64,000 bases of DNA from Caulobacter sp. Root343 (GTDB lineage Bacteria > Pseudomonadota > Alphaproteobacteria > Caulobacterales > Caulobacteraceae), in NCBI RefSeq assembly GCF_001425745.1, contig NZ_LMDF01000008.1:285259-349258 (forward strand), given 5' to 3'. The notes below the pieces were generated by a model. It was not told the DNA's origin. It ran no database searches and worked only from the letters and a program-made list of their open reading frames with translations. Positions 58,884 to 64,000 of this stretch are shown piece by piece (within the stretch, counting starts at the first letter, position 1; each line of letters begins with the position of its first letter). Made by a program: the position numbers and the translations under genes.

Positions 58884-60617
58884 ATGGCCGTCAAGCGTTC
58901 CGCCAACGGCTCCAAGTTTTCCGCGCCCGTCAAGCGCGGCGACGTCCTGTGGCGGGCCATCGGCGCCGAGGTCAGCGGCCACGTCGTCCGCGAGTGGTAC
59001 GGCTCGGGCCCGCATCGCCTGATCCTGGCCTTCCCCCGCCCGGAGGGCCTGGCCGCCCGGCCGCACGACCCGCGCCCGGCCGACGCCGACCATGGCAGGA
59101 AGATCCTGGCCGGGGTCATGACCCTGGACGGCGGCATCCTGCGCATCGGCCCCGACGGCGACCCGTTCGACATCGCCAGCCCCTCGCGCCGCTTCGCCGT
59201 CAGCCTGCACCGCTTCGACTGGCTGCCCGACCTGGTCGCCGCCGGCTCGGACGGGGCCCGCCGCGCCCTGCGCCTGCTGGACGACTGGCGGCGGGTGTTC
59301 GGCAAGTGGAACGGCTTCTCGTGGAGCCCCGAGTGCCTGGAGCGGCGGGTCTTCAACCTGGCCTGCGCCGCCAAGGCCCTGGCCGCCGAGGGCAGCGACG
59401 CCGAGATCGCCGACCTGACCCTGGACATCGCCCGCCAGGGCCGCCACCTGGTCGAGCTCAAGACAAGCCCCGAACGCGCCCTGGAACGGGCCGTCGCCGC
59501 CACGATCGCCGGCTGCGTCCTGGCCGGCAAGCCGGGCGAGAAGCTGATCGACAAGGGTCTGAAGGCCTTCGCCCGCCACATCGACGTCATGGTGCTGGCC
59601 GACGGCGGCCACGCCACCCGCTCGCCGGAAGCCGGCGTCGAGCTCTTGTTCGACCTGCTGACCCTCGACGACGCCCTGGGCCAGCGCGGCCGGCCTTCCC
59701 CCGAGAGCCTGTCGCGGGCCATCGACCGCCTGTCGACGGCCACCCGGTTCTTCACCCTCGGCGACGGCCATCTGGCGGCCTTCCACGGCGGCGAGGCCAT
59801 CGCCCCGGCCCATATCGCCGCCGCCCTGGCCCATGACGACGCCGGCCCGCGCCCGTTGAACGCCGCCCCGCACAGCGGCTACCAGAAGATGGTCGGCGGC
59901 AGCCTCGAGGTGATCGCCGATTGCGGTCGTCCGCCCGCCGGCTCCCTCTCGGTCTCGGCCTGCGCCCAGCCGGCCGCGCTGGAGATCGTCTGCGCCAAGG
60001 ATCGCCTGATCACCAGCTGCGGCTGGAGCCCCGAGGCCGCCGGCGCCCATGCCTTCCGCCTCAGCGACGCCGCCTCGACCGTCTCGGTCGGCGACGGCTC
60101 GGCCGGCCGCCCCCTCTCCGGCTTCCGGGCCCGCGCCCTCGGCGCCTGGCTGGTCGACGGCGCGACCCAGGTCGAGGCCAAGCGCCACGACGACGTCGGC
60201 GGGGTGTGGCTGGACATCGTCCACGACGGCTGGCGCCACGTCGGCCTGACCCACGCCCGCCGCCTGTTCCTGGACGCCGTCAACGACGAGCTGCGCGGCG
60301 AGGACAGCCTGACCCCGATCGCCGCCGAGCCCGGCGCGGCCGATGGCCCGCGCCGCTACCTGCCGTTCGCGGTGCGCTTCCACCTGCACCCCGAGGCCCG
60401 CGCCTCGATCGCCCGCGACGGCAAGAGCGTGCTGATCCGCGGCCCCAACAACATCGGCTGGTGGCTGCGCAACGACGCCGTCGACGTCGCCATCGCCCCC
60501 ACGGCCCACTTCGACCACGGCCTGGCCCGCAAGGCCGGCCAGGTGGTGCTGAAAAGCCAGGTGCGCCCCGAGGTCGGGGCCAAGATCCGCTGGAAACTGA
60601 CCCGGGCGGAGGGCTAG
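58884..60617 (+). CDS. Heparinase II/III family protein
   Basis: A 577-residue protein with an N-terminal alpha-toroid region (RFDWLPDLVAAGSDGARRALRLLDDW, FSWSPECLERRVFNLACAAKAL) and the C-terminal heparinase II/III beta domain (GYQKMVGGSLEVIADCG, HDGWRHVGLTHARRLFL, VRFHLHPEA). Alphaproteobacterial relatives next to rpe are poorly characterised; a polysaccharide lyase acting on uronic-acid polymers is possible. No signal peptide is visible. It follows rpe closely. Confidence 0.87.
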   Translation: MAVKRSANGSKFSAPVKRGDVLWRAIGAEVSGHVVREWYGSGPHRLILAFPRPEGLAARPHDPRPADADHGRKILAGVMTLDGGILRIGPDGDPFDIASPSRRFAVSLHRFDWLPDLVAAGSDGARRALRLLDDWRRVFGKWNGFSWSPECLERRVFNLACAAKALAAEGSDAEIADLTLDIARQGRHLVELKTSPERALERAVAATIAGCVLAGKPGEKLIDKGLKAFARHIDVMVLADGGHATRSPEAGVELLFDLLTLDDALGQRGRPSPESLSRAIDRLSTATRFFTLGDGHLAAFHGGEAIAPAHIAAALAHDDAGPRPLNAAPHSGYQKMVGGSLEVIADCGRPPAGSLSVSACAQPAALEIVCAKDRLITSCGWSPEAAGAHAFRLSDAASTVSVGDGSAGRPLSGFRARALGAWLVDGATQVEAKRHDDVGGVWLDIVHDGWRHVGLTHARRLFLDAVNDELRGEDSLTPIAAEPGAADGPRRYLPFAVRFHLHPEARASIARDGKSVLIRGPNNIGWWLRNDAVDVAIAPTAHFDHGLARKAGQVVLKSQVRPEVGAKIRWKLTRAEG

Positions 60618-60621
60618 GCCG

Positions 60622-60903
60622 ATGGGCTTCGATCGGAGGCCGCCGCTGGATCCCGGGCGGTCACGGCATGTGCCGGAGTTCACCGACGAAGAGGTCACGG
60701 AGGTGCTCGCGGCGTTGCGGGCGGATGCGCCGGACCTGGTTGCGGTGCTGGAGCGTCAGGCGCGGGAGCCGGGCAGCGTCGCGTCGGCGGACTATGACGA
60801 CGCTTACGACCGGATGCTGACGTACCTGTTCGAGCGGGGGTACGTGCACACGCATATCGAGATGGCGGTGTTGTTTCGGGCGGTGGTGGAGAGGGTTGGC
60901 TAA
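60622..60903 (+). CDS. Hypothetical protein (93 aa)
   Basis: An open frame of 93 codons starting four bases after the heparinase gene stop. The protein is acidic, with EFTDEEVTEVLAALRADAPDLVAVLERQA and DAYDRMLTYLFERGYVHTHIEMAVLFRAVVE, so mainly helical. I recognise no family. GC content is like the core genome, not like the islet that follows. Coding is supported by the tight spacing and lack of stop codons but not by homology. Confidence 0.6.
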   Translation: MGFDRRPPLDPGRSRHVPEFTDEEVTEVLAALRADAPDLVAVLERQAREPGSVASADYDDAYDRMLTYLFERGYVHTHIEMAVLFRAVVERVG

Positions 60904-61091
60904 TTGGGGAAGAACGTCCAGTGGACACTGACCGGGCGGCGGAGCGCCTTTGCGAGGAAAGCCGATCAAAATGCAGCTGGAGTAGGCAAATCCTCTGGCA
61001 CCTTCACCGCACGGTGTGGAATCAACATTTAGTGGGAATGCGTTGCGTCAAGGCATGTAATTGCTCGTTACCACTGCCTAGGCGCCGATTA

Positions 61092-61106
61092 TTAACCAGA
61101 TGTTAA
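61092..61106 (+). promoter_or_regulatory. CtrA box
   Basis: TTAA-CCAGATG-TTAA is an exact match to the CtrA binding motif TTAA-N7-TTAA; the right half continues as TTAACCAT, the extended half-site. It is 152 bp upstream of the antitoxin start codon and close to two CcrM sites. Binding is predicted from motif only. Confidence 0.6.
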
Positions 61107-61120
61107 CCATAAAGGCAAAA

Positions 61121-61134
61121 GATTCTAACGAATC
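61121..61134. promoter_or_regulatory. Paired CcrM methylation sites (GANTC)
   Basis: GATTC-TAAC-GAATC puts two GANTC sites in one 14-bp inverted repeat. A third, GAATC, is at 61019-61023, and another, GATTC, at 61522-61526 just before the fic start. GANTC is sparse in Caulobacter genomes, so the cluster stands out. It could make transcription depend on methylation state. Confidence 0.6.
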
Positions 61135-61176
61135 ACGGGCGCGGAACCATTAACCGCTAGGCCGCATTATTAAATC

Positions 61177-61197
61177 GGGGCAAATTGCCCCCTTTTT
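61177..61197 (+). terminator. Intrinsic terminator upstream of the antitoxin gene
   Basis: GGGGCA-AAT-TGCCCC followed by CTTTTT is a 6-bp GC-rich stem with a T-run. It would insulate the toxin-antitoxin module from transcripts entering from upstream. Confidence 0.75.
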
Positions 61198-61199
61198 CA

Positions 61200-61227
61200 T
61201 TGACCATACACAGGTACCGCTTACATT
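61200..61227 (+). promoter_or_regulatory. Predicted promoter of the antitoxin-fic module
   Basis: TTGACC (61200-61205) and TACATT (61222-61227) are spaced 16 bp apart, directly after the upstream terminator and 31 bp before the antitoxin ATG. GGAGG at 61246-61250 is a good ribosome-binding site. Confidence 0.5.
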
Positions 61228-61257
61228 TAAGGGGTTGGGGCTGCGCGGAGGATAATT

Positions 61258-61440
61258 ATGGGTAACGTACACGCTCTGGAGGAGCTAATAGCGAAGGCTA
61301 GGGATCACAAGATGAGCCCGACCGAACGCCGAGCTCAACGTGTTAGCCTAATTATGGGTCTGCGTTCCGGGAAGTCTACACTCAGCCGGGAGAAGGTTGA
61401 GGAGCTGATGGACGAGCGCGAAGGCGCAGACGACCGCTGA
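61258..61440 (+). CDS. Small putative antitoxin upstream of fic
   Basis: A 60-residue charged, helical protein (ELIAKARDHKMSPTERRAQRVS, then LSREKVEELMDEREG). It ends 89 bp before the preferred fic start, on the same strand. Position and size match the small antitoxins of Fic modules such as VbhA. The inhibitory motif (S/T)xxxE(G/N) of that family is not clearly present, so the inhibition mode is unknown. GGAGG is 7 nt before the ATG. A strong terminator lies between it and fic. Confidence 0.7.
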   Translation: MGNVHALEELIAKARDHKMSPTERRAQRVSLIMGLRSGKSTLSREKVEELMDEREGADDR

Positions 61441-61487
61441 AGCAAAAGCGTTCAGGTTGATAAAACAAATTAACCATGCTCACATTC

Positions 61488-61517
61488 AAAGCCCAGCATT
61501 CGCTGGGCTTTTTATTT
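61488..61517 (+). terminator. Intrinsic terminator between antitoxin and fic
   Basis: AAAGCCCAGC-ATTC-GCTGGGCTTT is a perfect 10-bp stem with a 4-nt loop, followed by TTATTT. It lies 48 bp after the antitoxin stop and 13 bp before the preferred fic start. It would let only a minority of transcripts reach fic and so keep antitoxin in excess. Confidence 0.85.
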
Positions 61518-61529
61518 GAGCGATTCGAG

Positions 61530-62177
61530 ATGCAGGACGGAAATTGGGAGCTCATAAACGGCGACGCCGCCCACGAAATTGAATATATAAATCATAATAA
61601 CACTGTCGGCGTCATTGAAGCTCTAGTCATATTATACACTACACAGGCCGGGGTTGGAAAAAACGGCTGTAACGCCTGTCCCACGCCAATTATTTTGAAC
61701 GAATTACACCGCACTGCGACGCTATTCCTTCTAGCTCAGCCCGGATGTTACAGAAATAACTATAATGTTCGCGTGGCGGATGCCAGCGGCAAAGTCTCTT
61801 ACACAGCTCCTCCGTGGGAGGAGGTAGAGTCCCACATGGCCCAGTTCCACCGCGATTTAGCGGAGATGTGGGAGAAATCCGACGCGATTACTGTTGCCGC
61901 GTATGCACTTTGGAAAATAAATTGGGTTCATCCCTTTAGGAATGGCAATGGCCGTAGTGCGAGAACCTTTGCATATGCGTGCTTGTGCTTGAAGTTTGGC
62001 TTTTGGCTTCCAGGTTCCGAGACGATAATCGATCTTATAATGAAAGATCGAGCACCCTACGAAGCAGCGCTCAAGCACGGCGACGATACCTTCGCTACGT
62101 CGGGGGCTGCTGACTTGGACCCTATGAAGCAATATCTGGTCGATCTTCTTACAAAGCAGCTCGATTCAATCGCCTAA
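61530..62177 (+). CDS. Fic family protein (putative AMP-transferase toxin)
   Basis: A 215-residue Fic-domain protein. The core motif is HPFRNGNGRSAR (His134 to Arg145), with Asn138 where most active Fic enzymes have Asp/Glu; the same Asn occurs in some Fic families. NELHRTATLFLLAQPGCYR and AYALWKINWVHPF are typical. Fic proteins transfer AMP or other groups to target proteins. The ATG at 61530 is preferred over 61476, because the latter would place a perfect terminator hairpin inside the coding region. Base composition is AT-rich, unlike neighbours, indicating transfer. No internal inhibitory motif is seen. Confidence 0.88.
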   Translation: MQDGNWELINGDAAHEIEYINHNNTVGVIEALVILYTTQAGVGKNGCNACPTPIILNELHRTATLFLLAQPGCYRNNYNVRVADASGKVSYTAPPWEEVESHMAQFHRDLAEMWEKSDAITVAAYALWKINWVHPFRNGNGRSARTFAYACLCLKFGFWLPGSETIIDLIMKDRAPYEAALKHGDDTFATSGAADLDPMKQYLVDLLTKQLDSIA

Positions 62178-62260
62178 CGCGCTTTCGATATTTAATGAGA
62201 CGTTGAGATCGACCTCCCCACGGTCGGATCCCCCCTTTCATCTCTTGGAGGCTGCAGCGT

Positions 62261-62352
62261 GCGGGGCTGATCAGGTCAGTCAAGGACGACGCTCCGCGTC
62301 GCCGCGCGCGGCCGCTCGGAGAGCGGTCCTTGACTGACCTGATCAGCCCCGC
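62261..62352. mobile_element. Palindromic element with 27-bp perfect arms
   Basis: Arms 62261-62287 (GCGGGGCTGATCAGG...) and 62326-62352 are perfect inverted copies of each other over 27 bp, separated by 38 bp of GC-rich sequence. The arms include TGATCA. It lies 83 bp after fic. It could be a MITE, an integration scar or a very strong bidirectional terminator; no other copy is in the window. Confidence 0.65.
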
Positions 62353-62432
62353 GATCGTCTCGCCGTGAGATGTAAGGGGGGCGCTCTTCCCGGAGGGAAG
62401 GGCTTTTGGCGGGGCGAGATCCGCCGACGCGA

Positions 62433-62491
62433 TCCCTCTCTCATAGAGAGAGGGAGGGGCCCGCCGCGGAGCGGTGGGAGGGTGAGAGGTT
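62433..62491 (+). repeat. 59-bp repeat, copy 1
   Basis: Starts TCCCTCTCTCATAGAG and ends GGGAGGGTGAGAGGTT. The inverse complement of 62579-62637 matches it closely, with differences mainly in the central GCCGCGGAGCGG part. Each copy has its own small CTCTCT/AGAGAG hairpin. Confidence 0.75.
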
Positions 62492-62578
62492 TCACCGTCG
62501 GCCGGTGAAGCTCGAACCATCCCGCTCGGTGTTCATGGGGGCCGCCGTCTTTGCTCCAGCCCTGTTCTGACAGGGTGT

Positions 62579-62637
62579 AACCTCTCACCCTCCCACGCCG
62601 TAGGCGTGGGCCCCTCCCTCTCTCTCAGAGAGAGGGA
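62579..62637 (-). repeat. 59-bp repeat, copy 2 (inverted)
   Basis: Inverted relative to 62433-62491, with 87 bp between the copies. The pair can form a long hairpin. The sequence is a Pur/Pyr-biased spacer repeat rather than coding DNA. Confidence 0.75.
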
Positions 62638-62652
62638 TTTCGATCGCCGCCC

Positions 62653-63594
62653 CTACCCCGCCCGCCGCTCATACGCCGCCCTTGCCCGGCCCGACCGGAC
62701 GAACACCCTTGTGATCCGCGCATCCACCCCCTGGATCAGCGCCGCGAATTCGTCGGCGGCGTCTTCGATCTGGCCGGCGGTCAGGGCGTCGTGGAAGTCC
62801 AGCGTGACACCAAGCAGGATCTCGCGGGGGCCCAGGTGCATGCTCAGCACCTCGGTCACATTCTCGACGCGCGGGTCGCGGGCCAGGGCTTCGCGGACAG
62901 CCTGGACGACGCGGGGGGCGGCGGCCTCGCCGGTCAGCAGGCTGCGGGTCTCGTTGGCCAGGAAGACGGCGACCAGCACCAGCAGGACGCCGATCGCCAC
63001 CGAGGCGGCGCCGTCGGCCCAGGCCAGGCCCGCGACCGAACCGGCCACCCCCAGGGCGGCGATGGCCAGGCCCAGCAGGGCGGCGCCGTCCTCGAGCAGC
63101 ACGGCGAAGATCGACGGGTCCTTGCTGCCCTTCAGGGCGCGGAAGAACGGGATGTCGCCGCGCACGGTCTTGAACTCGCGCCAGGCCACCAGGAACGAGC
63201 CGCCCTCGAACAGGACGGCCAGGCCGATGACCAGGAAGTTGATCCAGGCGCGGTCGATCGCCTCGGGTTCCAGGATCTTGTGGACGCCCTGATAGACCGA
63301 CACCGCCCCGCCCAGGGCGAAGATCATCAGCGACACCACGAACGACCAGAAATACAGCTCCATGCCGTAGCCGAACGGGTGGGTCTGGCTGGGCGGCCGA
63401 CCGGCGCGGGCCAGGCCCAGCAGCAGCAGGCCCTGGTTGCCGGTGTCGACGGTGGAGTGGATGGCCTCGGTCAGCATGGCCGACGAGCCGGTCAGCAGGG
63501 CGGCGACGAACTTGGTCACGGCGATGGCCAGGTTCCCAGCCAGGGCCGCGAACACCACCTTGTGCGAACCACTGGTCTTGGGAGCCGACGCCAT
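62653..63594 (-). CDS. Cation diffusion facilitator (CDF) family transporter
   Basis: A 313-residue cation/proton antiporter with about six helices. The family signature is AMLTEAIHSTVDTGNQGLLLLGL (S-x-A-x-x-x-D pattern, with His and Asp metal ligands HSTVD), then HPFGYGMELYFWSFVVSL, and a second metal-site helix region LLEDGAALLGLAIAALG. A cytoplasmic C-terminal domain contains VLSMHLGPREILLGVTLDFHD. It probably exports Zn, Fe or Mn. The ATG at 63594 is chosen from the family N-terminus. Confidence 0.92.
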   Translation of the reverse strand: MASAPKTSGSHKVVFAALAGNLAIAVTKFVAALLTGSSAMLTEAIHSTVDTGNQGLLLLGLARAGRPPSQTHPFGYGMELYFWSFVVSLMIFALGGAVSVYQGVHKILEPEAIDRAWINFLVIGLAVLFEGGSFLVAWREFKTVRGDIPFFRALKGSKDPSIFAVLLEDGAALLGLAIAALGVAGSVAGLAWADGAASVAIGVLLVLVAVFLANETRSLLTGEAAAPRVVQAVREALARDPRVENVTEVLSMHLGPREILLGVTLDFHDALTAGQIEDAADEFAALIQGVDARITRVFVRSGRARAAYERRAG

Positions 63595-64000
63595 GGGGCG
63601 GCAACGTTGGAGGGGCGGGGGTGTTCCGTTTTCCCGAGGATGATGAGTATTCAAACCCGCCAACGCCGCAGGCCCCCACCTGACCACGCGTCGCGTGGTC
63701 GTCCGCCCCCGGAGGGGGCGGAAGGGGATTACCTTCTTCCCCCTCCGGGGGAGGAGCGCCGCAGGCGCGGAGGGGGCAAGTACGGGGATTGAGCGGGCTG
63801 TATCCCCGGCGTTCGCGAGAACGAAGCCAGCGAATTCAACAGCTTCTCACTTTTACACGCCCCTGAATGATCCGCGTTCAAAACCCCCGCACAATCATCG
63901 CTGTCCCCGTCGCAAGGGGAGGGCGCTTGGATCCGGCCCGAAGCGGCGATGGGGATAGGCTGAGCGGGGTCGCCGTTGGGTCCCCGGCTGGCTCGTCAGG
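63595..64000. other. Non-coding region at the window end
   Basis: No supported gene was seen in these 406 bases. Two hairpins are present: GACCACGCG-T-CGCGTGGTC (63682-63700) and CCGCCCCC-GGA-GGGGGCGG (63703-63721), followed by further CCCCTCCGGGGG-type repeats to about 63780. The remainder is ordinary and may be upstream of a gene beyond the window. Confidence 0.6.

Larger units (their letters stand above)
60904..61176. other. Lower-GC non-coding region with cell-cycle motifs
   Basis: This part of the 354-bp gap before the antitoxin gene is AT-rich, especially after position 61000. It holds a CtrA box (61092-61106) and GANTC sites at 61019, 61121 and 61130. No coding frame, tRNA or stable hairpin was recognised. 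The base composition suggests transferred DNA. Confidence 0.6.
62178..62652. other. Non-coding repeat region after fic
   Basis: This 475-bp gap between fic and the cation transporter gene holds a 92-bp palindrome (62261-62352) and two inverted copies of a 59-bp repeat (62433-62491, 62579-62637). No convincing coding frame was seen; open frames there have no conserved features. Confidence 0.7.

Noticed and set aside
60990..61010. TGGCAC followed by CCGCA, a possible sigma-54 promoter
   Set aside because: The -12 element should be TTGC(A); only the -24 half fits, and no gene starts at the right distance.
61476..61529. Upstream ATG start for the Fic gene
   Set aside because: It would put a perfect intrinsic terminator in the first codons and lacks a ribosome-binding site; the next ATG at 61530 keeps the whole Fic fold.

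Overview
The window is high-GC alphaproteobacterial DNA and very probably from Caulobacter, in the C. crescentus/C. segnis group. Three things point there: codon use (about two-thirds GC, with long antisense shadow frames), the gene order (dnaN, recF and gyrB close together, hrcA-grpE beside rph, a ShkA-type hybrid kinase between comM and ampG), and family-specific proteins (a CC0125/CC1285-type lipoprotein and a domain resembling the S-layer protein RsaA). No rRNA, tRNA, CRISPR array or complete insertion sequence was seen. Almost all of the window is chromosomal housekeeping sequence with short intergenic gaps.

Layout. 1-6.2 kb: gyrB (cut by the window edge), recF, a VOC protein with an ArsR regulator, an S9 peptidase and dnaN, all on the minus strand. 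6.2-11.8 kb: the grpE/hrcA heat-shock pair, rph, a protease-like protein that has lost its catalytic His and Asp, a retropepsin-like membrane protein, and a DUF2975/XRE pair. 12-17.6 kb: a GST, then the compact run rdgB-hemW-rsmI-yraN-SirB1-gshB. 17.6-22.3 kb: comM (with an SOS box and a DnaA box upstream), shkA and ampG. 22.3-31.4 kb: small enzymes, membrane proteins and regulators. 31.4-36.8 kb: argG, kup, and an Rrf2 regulator with a flavodoxin-like protein. 37-51 kb: an SDR, rlmN, divergent glmS/glmM, rhaT, a YbaK-type deacylase, a CnoX-like co-chaperone, a Lon substrate-binding-domain protein, a Trm112-like protein, a UbiH-type hydroxylase, MarC and pyrF.

51-55.3 kb is the most unusual block. 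A 748-residue surface-type protein has seven FG-GAP/VCBS repeats, an RTX segment and a C-terminal domain resembling the N-terminal LPS-anchoring domain of RsaA. It is divergent from a 613-residue regulator that joins a sensor-like N-terminus, two LuxR-type HTH domains and an alpha/beta-hydrolase fold lacking its nucleophile and catalytic His. I infer a regulator/surface-protein pair, with the dead hydrolase acting as a ligand sensor.

55.3-60.6 kb returns to core genes (SnoaL-like, DUF1674, an RsmB-type methyltransferase, rpe, heparinase II/III). 60.6-62.2 kb is a lower-GC islet with a small putative antitoxin and a Fic toxin. An intrinsic terminator lies between them, and a CtrA box and clustered GANTC sites lie upstream. 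62.2-64 kb holds palindromic repeats and a CDF cation transporter.

Several families of palindromic intergenic repeats recur, including three copies of an element bounded by TGTCATCCCGG and its complement. A synonymous 12-codon relic of a gene 3' end after the SirB1 gene looks like a scar of allelic replacement.
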